A stretch of DNA of 64,000 nucleotides from Nioella sp. MMSF_3534 (GTDB lineage: Bacteria; Pseudomonadota; Alphaproteobacteria; Rhodobacterales; Rhodobacteraceae), in the NCBI RefSeq assembly GCF_030732985.1, contig NZ_JASHJX010000005.1, forward strand, positions 1 through 64,000, written 5' to 3'. The notes under the pieces are model-generated. The model was not told the origin of the DNA. It did not search any database and saw only the letters and a list, made by a program, of their open reading frames with translations. The translations under genes were made by a program, and so were the position numbers. This document shows, in pieces, positions 29,890 to 37,548 of the stretch; the stretch's first letter is position 1; each line of letters starts with the position of its first letter.

Positions 29890-29982
29890 AAGGCGCTTCG
29901 AAGCGCCTTGTGGGAAGGGTTTTGAAAACCCTTTATCAAGCGCCTTCGAAGGCGCTTTCCGCAAGCCGCTTCGAAGCGGCTT
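29890..29982. repeat. Tandem array of four palindromes
   Basis: Four dyads lie head to tail: 29890-29909 (AAGGCGCTTCGAAGCGCCTT), 29915-29933 (AAGGGTTTTGAAAACCCTT), 29938-29957 (AAGCGCCTTCGAAGGCGCTT) and 29963-29982 (AAGCCGCTTCGAAGCGGCTT). All are perfect. Spacing is 23 to 25 bp. The first equals the second copy at 27478-27497. The array begins 12 bp after the coaD stop on the minus strand. Three have the CTTCGAAG core; the second has a TTTTGAAAA core. Paired changes in the arms imply that the symmetry itself is maintained. Confidence 0.88.
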
Positions 29983-29993
29983 TCGCGCCCCGC

Positions 29994-30491
29994 TCAGAGC
30001 TTTCCGTATTTGGTCAGGACCGCCTGTTTGACCGCCGGAGGCACGAAATGGGTGATGTCCCCATCGAGCCGCGCGATCTCCTTCACCAGTTTCGATGCAA
30101 TCGCCTGATGCTGTGCATCCGCCATCAGGAACACCGTTTCGATCGAGGCATCCATCTTGCGGTTCATGCCGACCATCTGAAATTCATACTCGAAATCGGC
30201 CACGGCGCGCAGGCCGCGCACGATCAGCGTTGCGCCGACATCGCGGGCGCAGTCGATCAGCAGGTTCTCGAACGGATGGGCGACAATCTCGGTCCCGGTC
30301 TTGTCGGAGAGCTTGGCGCATTCCGCCTGCACCATCTCCAGCCGTTCCTCCAGCGAGAACAGAGGCCCCTTATCGCGGTTGATGGCGATCCCGATCACCA
30401 GCCGGTCAACCAGCGAACAGGCCCGCCGAATGATGTCGATATGGCCGAGCGTGATCGGATCGAATGTTCCCGGATAGAGGCCGATGCGCAT
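29994..30491 (-). CDS. coaD: Phosphopantetheine adenylyltransferase
   Basis: CoaD transfers AMP from ATP to 4'-phosphopantetheine, the penultimate step of coenzyme A synthesis. The 165-residue product has GTFDPITLGH at 8-17 (nucleotidyltransferase HxGH motif), VRGLRAVADFEYEFQM near 90 and the late IASKLVKEIA block. The start at 30491 has AAGGGA upstream. Its stop is followed by the tandem palindrome array. Identity is secure. Confidence 0.96.
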   Translation of the reverse strand: MRIGLYPGTFDPITLGHIDIIRRACSLVDRLVIGIAINRDKGPLFSLEERLEMVQAECAKLSDKTGTEIVAHPFENLLIDCARDVGATLIVRGLRAVADFEYEFQMVGMNRKMDASIETVFLMADAQHQAIASKLVKEIARLDGDITHFVPPAVKQAVLTKYGKL

Positions 30492-30597
30492 GGGTGGTCC
30501 CTTTCCATCCCGCAATGTCTGGGCCGCACGCAACAATATTGCGCGATGCATTGCAACCCCCGCCGGGTTATTGCCTTCGCACCTGCGGCAATTGGGG

Positions 30598-31032
30598 TCA
30601 GAACCCCTTAATCATGCCTTCCAGCGCTTCTTTCTCCATGGCAAGCTCTGCCAACTGCGCCTTGACCACGTCACCGATGGAGATCAGACCGATCATCGCG
30701 TCGCCGTCCATCACCGGCATGTGCCGGAACCGGCCCTGGGTCATCTTGCCCAGAACCGCGTCGGAACTGTCGGAGGCGGTGCAGGTGATGATCTCGGAGG
30801 TCATGACGTCATCGACACTGTCGGTCATGCAGTCCACGCCGCGCTTGCCAAGCTCGCGCACGATATCGCGTTCCGACAGGATGCCGGAGAGCGACTTGCC
30901 ATCGGGCGAGACCACCACGGTCCCGATCCGCTTGCCGGACAAAAGCTCTGCCGCGTCGCCGATGGTCGATCCCGGTTTGATCGTGACAACCCCCTGATCC
31001 GGTTTGGACTTGAGAATTTGCTGCACCAGCAT
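30598..31032 (-). CDS. CBS-domain protein
   Basis: The 144-residue product consists of two CBS motifs (about residues 10-65 and 75-130), which bind adenosyl ligands and act as regulators. Motifs include GTVVVSPDGKSLSGILSERDIVREL and RFRHMPVMDGDAMIGLISIGDVV (in part). Stand-alone CBS pairs usually sense adenylate charge. GGAGG is six bases before the start. It does not share a strand-adjacent partner that would point to a target. Confidence 0.9.
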   Translation of the reverse strand: MLVQQILKSKPDQGVVTIKPGSTIGDAAELLSGKRIGTVVVSPDGKSLSGILSERDIVRELGKRGVDCMTDSVDDVMTSEIITCTASDSSDAVLGKMTQGRFRHMPVMDGDAMIGLISIGDVVKAQLAELAMEKEALEGMIKGF

Positions 31033-31094
31033 CGCGGCCTCCATTTTCCGTGGCTTGTGGTTTTTTCCAGCGTCCCCCCTAACGTTGGGGCATG

Positions 31095-31994
31095 TCAAGC
31101 GTCGTGACGGGCCAGATCCTCCAAACGCGCGATTTCAGCGCGCATGCCGGTCACCAGCGCCTGTGCAAAGCGGTTGAGCCGTTCGGACCCCCGGTCAGAG
31201 GCGTGACGCACGAGGTAGAAGGTACGCGTCAGCGAGACCTGATCGCGCAGCACCAGCCTGAGTTCCGGTGCGAAGGGCATGGCGAAGTCATGGGCGATGC
31301 CGATGCCGCGCCGGGTGCGCATCAGCATCAGTTGGACGGAAAAGGAGTTCGAGGCAAGGTCGACCTTCTTGGCCCCGATCGCAGAGAGGTAATCCAGTTC
31401 CTGATCGAAGATCATGTCCTGAATGTAGCCGATCACCGGCCGGTCCCGGATGTCGGACAGGCTGCGGATCTCGCCCGCTATTTCTTTCGGTGCGGCCAGA
31501 TGCAGGTGATAATCCGCCACTTTCTGCACCGTGAGCCGTCCGGTCTGGGGCGGGCTGACGGTGATGGCCATATCCGCCTCTCGCTTGGACAGGTTCACGA
31601 CGCGCGGCAGCGCGAGGATCTGAAGCTCCAGATCGGGGTTCTGTTCGCGGATCTGCGCGCAGACCTGCGGCAGCAGGAAATTGGCCGACCCGTCCGGCGC
31701 GCCGATGCGGATGGTGCCCGACAGCCCCTCATCGGCCCCGGTCACCGCCCCCTGCCCCGCATTGAGCGCGGCCTCCGCGGCCTCCAATGGCTCCTGCATC
31801 CGCTCGCCCGCCTCGGTCAGCGCGTAGCCTTGCGGGGATTTTGCGAAGAGGATCGCCCCCAGAGACGCCTCCAGCCGCGCAATCCGCCTGCCGACCGTGG
31901 CGGGGTCCATCCGCAATTCCTGCCCTGCGCGGCTGAGGCTTTCGGCCCGTGCCACCGCCAGAAACACCCGCAGATCGTCCCAGTTCTGTGTCAT
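31095..31994 (-). CDS. LysR-family transcriptional regulator
   Basis: The 299-residue product has the LysR winged helix at residues 1-60 (LRVFLAVARAESLSRAGQELRMDPATVGRRIARLEASLGAILF in part) and a two-lobed effector domain. It is divergent from mmsA, with 119 bp between their starts and a dyad at 32015-32028 in the gap. It is therefore a candidate regulator of valine catabolism. A V-type effector domain is inferred; the ligand is unknown. In Pseudomonas the mms regulator is AraC-type, so this would be a different solution. Confidence 0.9.
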   Translation of the reverse strand: MTQNWDDLRVFLAVARAESLSRAGQELRMDPATVGRRIARLEASLGAILFAKSPQGYALTEAGERMQEPLEAAEAALNAGQGAVTGADEGLSGTIRIGAPDGSANFLLPQVCAQIREQNPDLELQILALPRVVNLSKREADMAITVSPPQTGRLTVQKVADYHLHLAAPKEIAGEIRSLSDIRDRPVIGYIQDMIFDQELDYLSAIGAKKVDLASNSFSVQLMLMRTRRGIGIAHDFAMPFAPELRLVLRDQVSLTRTFYLVRHASDRGSERLNRFAQALVTGMRAEIARLEDLARHDA

Positions 31995-32014
31995 GACAGG
32001 GGTTTATCTCCATC

Positions 32015-32028
32015 TTGCAGAAATGCAA
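32015..32028. promoter_or_regulatory. Dyad in the LysR-mmsA intergenic region
   Basis: TTGCAGAAATGCAA is a perfect 5-bp inverted repeat around GAAA, in the 119 bp between divergent starts. A related half-site, AGGAATGCAAG, is at 32061-32071. Size and place suit a LysR box, but the consensus T-N11-A alone is weak evidence. Confidence 0.4.
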
Positions 32029-32113
32029 AATGATTTTGAGAACCTGCCCCTTTGTGGCGCAGGAATGCAAGACTATGCTGCGCGCAACGCATTTGGAGAT
32101 GAGGAGAGGTTCC

Positions 32114-33613
32114 ATGGAAGAACTCGGTCACTGGATCAACGGCAAGCGCGTGGCGGGCACGTCGGGCCGCTTTGCCGATGTCTACAACCCGGCCACCGGT
32201 GAGGTGCAGGCCAAGGTGGCGCTGGCCTCCAAGGCGGAGCTGGACAGCGCCATCGCGGACGCCGCCGAGGCGCAGAAAGCCTGGGGCGCCACCAACCCGC
32301 AGCGCCGCGCGCGGGTCATGATGAAGCTTGTCAGCCTGCTGAACCGCGACATGGACAAGCTGGCCGAAGCGCTTTCCCGCGAGCATGGCAAGACCTTCCC
32401 CGACGCCAAGGGCGACGTGCAGCGCGGGCTGGAAGTGATCGAGTTCTGCATCGGCGCACCGCAGATGCTGAAAGGTGAGTTCACCGACAGCGCCGGCCCC
32501 GGCATCGACATGTATTCCATGCGGCAGCCGCTTGGCGTGGTGGCGGGCATCACGCCCTTCAACTTCCCCGCCATGATCCCGCTGTGGAAGATGGGCCCGG
32601 CGCTATCCTCCGGCAACGCGATGATCCTGAAGCCGTCCGAGCGTGACCCCTCTGTCCCGCTGATGCTGGCGGAACTGTGCCAGGAAGCGGGCCTGCCCGA
32701 TGGTGTGTTGCAGGTGGTGAACGGCGATAAGGAAGCCGTGGATGGCATCCTGGATAGCGAAGTGATCCAGGCCGTTGGCTTCGTGGGCTCCACCCCGATT
32801 GCGCAATACATCTACGAACGCGCCGCCGCATCCGGCAAGCGCGCGCAGTGCTTCGGTGGTGCCAAGAACCACATGATCATCATGCCCGACGCCGATCTCG
32901 ATCAGGCCGCCGACGCTCTGGTCGGTGCCGGTTACGGCGCGGCGGGCGAACGCTGCATGGCCATTTCGGTCGCCGTTCCCGTGGGTGAGGAAACCGCCGA
33001 CCGGCTGATCGAAAAGCTGGTTCCGCGCATCGAAAAGCTGAAAGTCGGCCCCTACACCGCCGGAGACGATGTGGACTACGGCCCCGTCGTGACCGCCGCC
33101 GCCAAGGCCAATATCGAACGTCTGGTGCAATCCGGCGTCGATCAGGGCGCGGAACTGGTCGTCGATGGCCGTGGCTTCAGCCTGCAAGGCTATGAGGACG
33201 GCTTCTTCGTCGGTCCCCACCTCTTTGACCGCGTGACTCCCGACATGGACATCTACAAGACCGAGATCTTCGGCCCGGTCCTGTCCACGGTCCGCGCTGG
33301 CAGCTACGAGGAAGCCATCGGCCTGGCGCTGAGCCACGAATACGGCAATGGCACCGCGATCTTCACCCGTGACGGCGACACCGCGCGTGACTTCGCCAAC
33401 CGGATCAATATCGGCATGGTGGGCATCAACGTGCCGATCCCGGTGCCGCTGGCCTATCATACGTTTGGTGGCTGGAAGAAATCGGGCTTCGGTGACCTGA
33501 ACCAGCACGGGCCGGACGGGTTCCGCTTCTACACCCGGACCAAGACCATCACCTCGCGCTGGCCCTCGGGCATCAAGGAAGGCGGCGAGTTCAACTTCAA
33601 GGCGATGGACTGA
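32114..33613 (+). CDS. mmsA: Methylmalonate-semialdehyde dehydrogenase (CoA-acylating)
   Basis: MmsA converts methylmalonate or malonate semialdehyde with CoA and NAD+ to propionyl- or acetyl-CoA, ending valine degradation. The 499-residue product is full length for ALDH6. The catalytic cysteine is in GERCMAISV, FNFPAMIPLWK is typical of MmsA, and VGINVPIPVP marks the C-terminus. GAGGAGAGG lies six bases before the ATG. It is divergent from the LysR gene and is followed by a strong terminator. Identity is confident. Confidence 0.96.
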   Translation: MEELGHWINGKRVAGTSGRFADVYNPATGEVQAKVALASKAELDSAIADAAEAQKAWGATNPQRRARVMMKLVSLLNRDMDKLAEALSREHGKTFPDAKGDVQRGLEVIEFCIGAPQMLKGEFTDSAGPGIDMYSMRQPLGVVAGITPFNFPAMIPLWKMGPALSSGNAMILKPSERDPSVPLMLAELCQEAGLPDGVLQVVNGDKEAVDGILDSEVIQAVGFVGSTPIAQYIYERAAASGKRAQCFGGAKNHMIIMPDADLDQAADALVGAGYGAAGERCMAISVAVPVGEETADRLIEKLVPRIEKLKVGPYTAGDDVDYGPVVTAAAKANIERLVQSGVDQGAELVVDGRGFSLQGYEDGFFVGPHLFDRVTPDMDIYKTEIFGPVLSTVRAGSYEEAIGLALSHEYGNGTAIFTRDGDTARDFANRINIGMVGINVPIPVPLAYHTFGGWKKSGFGDLNQHGPDGFRFYTRTKTITSRWPSGIKEGGEFNFKAMD

Positions 33614-33637
33614 CCCCAACCGCCCAGGAATAGACAG

Positions 33638-33664
33638 AAGGCCCGGTGTTTCGCCGGGCCTTTT
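33638..33664 (+). terminator. Terminator of mmsA
   Basis: AAGGCCCGG (33638-33646) pairs with CCGGGCCTT (33654-33662), a 9-bp stem with a 7-base loop, then TTTTA. It begins 25 bp beyond the mmsA stop. Confidence 0.88.
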
Positions 33665-33670
33665 ATCGTG

Positions 33671-33937
33671 TCAGCCTGAGACTTCCAGCAGGAACCCGGT
33701 TGTGGTGGGACCAACGGTGACCTGCCCCTGCCCGCCGCGTCCCAGCCCTTCGGCACCAAAGACCGCTGCGGCACTGGCCACGAGGATCAGGAACCCGCTG
33801 GCCGGGTGTCGGCTGGTCCTTTCGATCATCAGGGACCCGCTTATGGAGTCGCCCCAACTCCAGCGCGAGGATTGCAGATCCTGAATTTCGAAATTGCCCA
33901 GTTTGCTGCAGATCTGAACCGTGATCCGCTGCCCTGA
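33671..33937 (-). pseudogene. Possible remnant of a small membrane protein gene
   Basis: On the minus strand an 88-codon frame stays open with coding-like GC-rich third positions. Its product would read through SKLGNFEIQ and end with a membrane segment (ASGFLILVASAAAVFGAEG) and a short tail FLLEVSG. No ATG, GTG or TTG start exists in the first two-thirds; the first ATG is at 33829 and would give 52 residues with no ribosome site. It may be an N-terminally truncated remnant or use an unusual start. Otherwise this 412-bp interval between mmsA and the next gene is empty apart from the mmsA terminator. Confidence 0.3.
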
Positions 33938-34026
33938 TCAGAAGAGAAGGCGGCAAATTGCGACTGGATTTGCACCAAGTGACCTGAGTATGATCCCGCA
34001 ACCCCTTGGTTCGAAAGAGGCAATGG

Positions 34027-34446
34027 ATGCCGGTCAGCTTCAAGATCTTTCCCGAACGCGGGCTCGTCTACGTGCGCTACACCGGCTTCGCGCGGCTGGA
34101 TGAAAGCAGCGAGGTCTTCGGTCGATACGCCACCCATCCCGATTTCCGACCAGGGCAGAAGCAACTGGTGGACCTTTCGGACGTCACCGGGATAGAGACC
34201 GACTACGTCAAGCTCTTTGCCCTGCAGGCGCGCAAGGCGGACGTGTTCCTGGGACATGACGTTCAGACCCTGCTGGTCTACTACGCCCCGACCAGTGTCT
34301 CGATGGAACTGGCCGAGTCCGTGATCCGGTCCTGGGAACCGTCCGGGTCTGTCATTCCCCTGATCCAGGAAGATGAAGGGGAATCGCTGCAGTTGCTTGG
34401 CCAGCCCGAGCGGAGCTTCGAGGAATTGCTGCAGACCGCCCGTTAG
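34027..34446 (+). CDS. STAS/SpoIIAA-like protein of unknown function
   Basis: The 139-residue cytoplasmic product has the alternating strand-helix layout of SpoIIAA-like (STAS-type) domains: GLVYVRYTGFARLDESSEVF, QLVDLSDVTGIE and DVQTLLVYYAP-like strands. No phosphorylatable serine motif is plain. The ATG at 34027 follows AAAGAGG. It lies alone between mmsA and a divergent secreted-protein gene. The fold call rests on pattern only. Confidence 0.7.
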   Translation: MPVSFKIFPERGLVYVRYTGFARLDESSEVFGRYATHPDFRPGQKQLVDLSDVTGIETDYVKLFALQARKADVFLGHDVQTLLVYYAPTSVSMELAESVIRSWEPSGSVIPLIQEDEGESLQLLGQPERSFEELLQTAR

Positions 34447-34512
34447 GTCTGAAGCCCGGATTGTCCGCAGGATGACGCCAAGCGTGCATGGCTTTCCCTG
34501 AGGTCCGTCACA

Positions 34513-35178
34513 TCAGCATGGAAGGGGAGGCAAACCTTCGCAGGATTCATCGGCGATGAAGTTGTCGCCATCATCGTCCATTGGATTGCCGACCTGAATT
34601 TCACCCTCACAGCCCGGCTCGAACCCGGAATCGCAGCGGAACCTGAGTTTCAGCGACGCGCCTTCGTGAATGGCATAGGCGGCAAGCGCGAAGGCCATTG
34701 CGAAAACGGCCAGCATGAAACCCCAGAAGCCAAGCGCCTGAGTGCCGCCATCATCGTCATCGTCATCGCCGGCGGCCTGGCCCGATCCGCTGATGTTTCC
34801 GACGCGGTAATCGAACGAGATGTTGGGGGCCTGACCGGACAGCCTGAAATCGAGATCGACACTGTCTTCGTTCACGTCCACCACGCGCAGCGGCATCGTG
34901 CCTTCCTGCAGGAAGCGGCGCGACAGCCGGACAATGCCCGGCGGCAGGGTCATGCGGCGAAACTCGTCCCCTTCGGCGGTCCGCAGCATGATTACGACCT
35001 CTCGACGCCGGTTGCCGGGATAGACGCGCGTTACGATCCGTCCGCGCGGACTGTCCGCGACCGCGATACCAATGGGCGAGACTCCGTCGGTCTCCTGCGC
35101 GAAAACCCGCGCCGAGAGCGGAACGCCGAGCGCCCCAATGGATGTCAGTGCGAGAGAAAGAAAGCTTCTTCTTTTCAT
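34513..35178 (-). CDS. Exported protein with Asp-rich linker and membrane helix
   Basis: The 221-residue product starts with MKRRSFLSLALTS, a signal sequence with a basic pair; processing near VFAQET. A beta-rich domain follows (about 35-125), then GDDDDDDGG, a membrane helix (WGFMLAVFAMAFALAAYAI) and a C-terminal acidic tail with paired cysteines and DDDGDNFIADE, a calcium-loop-like sequence. No family is recognised. GGAGC precedes the start. Confidence 0.65.
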   Translation of the reverse strand: MKRRSFLSLALTSIGALGVPLSARVFAQETDGVSPIGIAVADSPRGRIVTRVYPGNRRREVVIMLRTAEGDEFRRMTLPPGIVRLSRRFLQEGTMPLRVVDVNEDSVDLDFRLSGQAPNISFDYRVGNISGSGQAAGDDDDDDGGTQALGFWGFMLAVFAMAFALAAYAIHEGASLKLRFRCDSGFEPGCEGEIQVGNPMDDDGDNFIADESCEGLPPLPC

Positions 35179-35264
35179 GAGGATGCTCCGGGCTATGGCT
35201 TGAAATCGAACCGTCGTAATGGGTTTCAGGATTGCCTGACGAACTCGCCCTGTCAACGAAAAGA

Positions 35265-35284
35265 CCCGCCTGAAACCAGGCGGG
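35265..35284 (-). terminator. Terminator of the small secreted-protein gene
   Basis: CCCGCCTG (35265-35272) pairs with CAGGCGGG (35277-35284). On the minus strand this 8-bp stem with a 4-base loop is followed by TCTTTTCG. It lies 27 bp beyond the stop at 35311. Confidence 0.75.
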
Positions 35285-35310
35285 CCGAAACGTGCTGAAA
35301 TGAGGGGGGG

Positions 35311-35493
35311 TTAGCGGGTCGTCGTGCCACGACCACCGTCACCGCCGCCGCGGGTGGTGCCGAGGCCGCCGTCAGAAGCAAATCCGTCGATCTGGGCCAT
35401 CAGGCCGGTGCTGCGACCGGTCACCTGATCGGCCTGAGCGGCGCCAGCAAGAAGGGCAGTGAGGCTGAGGGCAATGGCGAAGGTCTTGGTCAT
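35311..35493 (-). CDS. Small secreted glycine-rich protein
   Basis: The 60-residue product has a signal peptide (1-21, ending AQA) and a mature part of about 39 residues with a Gly/Thr/Arg tail (GGLGTTRGGGDGGRGTTTR). It is framed by its own terminator at 35265-35284. The compact transcription unit argues that it is expressed. No family is recognised. Confidence 0.6.
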   Translation of the reverse strand: MTKTFAIALSLTALLAGAAQADQVTGRSTGLMAQIDGFASDGGLGTTRGGGDGGRGTTTR

Positions 35494-35655
35494 GGGTTCG
35501 TCCTGACTGGTCTTTCCAAAGGGTATGCCTGTCTGTCGTCCCGCCCCTGCCCCGGGTTCAAAACTTTCTTCAAAGCCCCGTCATTTTCGCAACCAAAGGT
35601 TGCTTTGGACGTCGCAGCCTGCAACGCTGACTGCATTCGCAACAGGAGATTACCA

Positions 35656-35985
35656 ATGACCACCCTCACCCGCCGCACTACGCTCGCCGCGCTTTTGGCA
35701 ACCCCGTTCGCGCTGATCGCAGGCCGGTCACAGGCCGCCACCCACGCAGTCACGATCGAAGGCTTTGCCTTCTCGCCCGCCGAACTGACGGCCGCCGTCG
35801 GCGATACGATCACCGTCACCAATAATGACGGCGCGCCGCATACGCTGACTGCCGATGACGGCAGCTTCGACACGGGTCGCCTGAACCGTGGGCAAAGCGC
35901 CGAGATCACGCTGACCGACGCCGGAACCTTCCCGTTCAAATGCGCGTTCCACCCCAGCATGACCGGAACGATCACCGTCGCCTGA
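35656..35985 (+). CDS. Cupredoxin (amicyanin/pseudoazurin-like)
   Basis: The 109-residue product is a periplasmic type 1 copper protein. Its signal peptide begins with TRRTTLAALL, possibly Tat-type. The cupredoxin ligands are visible as H in APHTL (residue about 62) and the C-terminal CAFHPSM, supplying Cys, His and Met. Such proteins shuttle electrons in the periplasm. AGGAG is about eight bases before the ATG and a terminator follows. No partner oxidase is adjacent. Confidence 0.9.
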   Translation: MTTLTRRTTLAALLATPFALIAGRSQAATHAVTIEGFAFSPAELTAAVGDTITVTNNDGAPHTLTADDGSFDTGRLNRGQSAEITLTDAGTFPFKCAFHPSMTGTITVA

Positions 35986-36008
35986 CCCCGGTTCTTCTGC
36001 CGCGACCG

Positions 36009-36038
36009 AAAGCCCCGACCCAGAGCCGGGGCTTTTTT
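36009..36038 (+). terminator. Terminator of the cupredoxin gene
   Basis: AAAGCCCCG (36009-36017) pairs with CGGGGCTTT (36027-36035), followed by TTTC. It lies 24 bp after the stop. Confidence 0.88.
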
Positions 36039-36090
36039 CTTGGCAAATGGCCGGTCTCGGGTTTTGCTGATGCAAACGGTGGAGGACATC

Positions 36091-37224
36091 ATGGCACGCA
36101 AAGAGCCCCCCTTCTCTCTCGGGATCGAGGAAGAATACCTTTTGGTGGACCAGACCAGTTGCGATTTGGTCGAGGCCCCCAAGGAGTTGATGGAGGCCTG
36201 CGCGGCAGAGCTGGAGGGCCAGGTCAGCCCCGAATTCCTGCAATGCCAGATCGAGATCGGCACCCGTGTCTGCGCCGATATCGCCGAGGCGCGGGAGGAT
36301 CTGAAGCGGTTGCGGTCCACCGTGTCCCGCGTTGCGGATGCTTACGGGCTCGCCCCGATTGCCGTCTCCTGCCACCCGTTTGCCGATTGGAAGAACCAGC
36401 ACCACACCGACAAGGACCGCTACAATGCGCTGGCCCGTGATCTGGGCGGCGTGGTGAACCGGATGCTGATCTGCGGGATGCATGTGCATGTGGGGCTTGG
36501 CACCGACGACCTGCGCAATGACCTGATGGGGCAGCTGTCCTATTTCCTGCCGCATCTTCTGGCTCTGTCGGCCTCCTCGCCCTTCTGGCAGGGGCGTGAT
36601 ACCAAGCTTGCCTCCTACCGGCTGACCGTCTTCGACAACCTGCCGCGCACCGGGTTGCCGCCCTCTTTCCCCTCTTTCGCAGATTACGAACGCACCGTCG
36701 ATGTGCTGGTCGATCTTGGCATCATCGAGGACAGTTCCAAGATCTGGTGGGATCTGCGCCCCTCCGCTCGCTTCCCGACGCTGGAAACCCGCATCTGCGA
36801 CGTGAATCCGCGGCTGGAGGACACGCTGACATTGGCGGCGATGATCCAGAGCCTGTCCCGCATGCTCTTCCGCCTGCGCGGCCTCAACCAACGCTGGCGG
36901 CTCTATGATGCTTTCCTGATCGAGGAAAACCGCTGGCGCGCGCAACGCTATGGCACCTGCGAGGGGCTGATTGATTTCGGCAAGCGCGAGATTCTGCCGA
37001 TGGCCGACCTGATCGAGGACATCATTGAACTGACCGCAGAGGACGCCGCCTATCTAGGCTGCACCGCCGAGCTGGAGCGCGCCCGCGACATGGTTGCGCG
37101 CGGCACCTCGTCTGACCGGCAGCGCGCGGTTCTGGCGGCCTCACTGGACGCTGGAAAACCCCAAGACGAGGCCATGCGCGATGTCGTGCGCCACCTGATC
37201 GAGGAATTTCACGCGGATTTGTGA
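36091..37224 (+). CDS. Carboxylate-amine ligase, YbdK/GCS2 family
   Basis: The 377-residue product is a glutamate-cysteine-ligase-like enzyme of the GCS2 family. [10 protein letters not shown] at the N-terminus and [10 protein letters not shown] near residue 130 are the ATP- and metal-binding motifs; LETRICDVN follows near 230. YbdK-type proteins have weak Glu-Cys ligase activity and unclear physiological substrates. ATG 36091 is chosen because GGAGG is six bases upstream. It is not linked functionally with the flanking valine genes. Confidence 0.88.
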   Translation: MARKEPPFSLGIEEEYLLVDQTSCDLVEAPKELMEACAAELEGQVSPEFLQCQIEIGTRVCADIAEAREDLKRLRSTVSRVADAYGLAPIAVSCHPFADWKNQHHTDKDRYNALARDLGGVVNRMLICGMHVHVGLGTDDLRNDLMGQLSYFLPHLLALSASSPFWQGRDTKLASYRLTVFDNLPRTGLPPSFPSFADYERTVDVLVDLGIIEDSSKIWWDLRPSARFPTLETRICDVNPRLEDTLTLAAMIQSLSRMLFRLRGLNQRWRLYDAFLIEENRWRAQRYGTCEGLIDFGKREILPMADLIEDIIELTAEDAAYLGCTAELERARDMVARGTSSDRQRAVLAASLDAGKPQDEAMRDVVRHLIEEFHADL

Positions 37225-37302
37225 CGCCGCGCATCGCCTTGCAAAACTCTTGCAAGATTTGGTAATTAAACAAGTGTTCAATTCTGGGAGGATTGCCGCC
37301 AA

Positions 37303-37548
37303 TTGCCCTTGGGTCTCTTCGTTGTCATCTCTACCTTCGTCGTCGGAATAGGCACGGCCTATATCGTAGTCCGGCGCAACCCCGGCTACCGGCAGGCGCT
37401 GCGGGACTGGAAGACACTGAAAGACCCCTTCGGTCTGAGAGCCTGGCGACAGTATTTCTGGTTGCGACTGCTGCCCATCGGGGCGGCGCTGGCCTGGATG
37501 ATCCTCTGGGTCCTGATTATCGAAATCCTGAGGTGGATGAGCACATGA
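37303..37548 (+). CDS. Small two-helix membrane protein, TTG start
   Basis: The 81-residue product has two membrane segments (about residues 3-23 and 55-78) joined by a basic loop, RRNPGYRQALRDWKTLKDP. It starts at TTG with GGGAGG about 11 bases upstream; another TTG 11 bases before it is possible. Its stop overlaps the ATG of the acyl-CoA dehydrogenase as ATGA (37545-37548), which indicates translational coupling with the valine operon. The function is unknown. Confidence 0.65.
   Translation: MPLGLFVVISTFVVGIGTAYIVVRRNPGYRQALRDWKTLKDPFGLRAWRQYFWLRLLPIGAALAWMILWVLIIEILRWMST

Noticed and set aside
27453-29982. CRISPR-like reading of the palindrome arrays
   Set aside because: The 25-bp period leaves no spacer of CRISPR length, repeats differ in sequence, and no cas genes are present.
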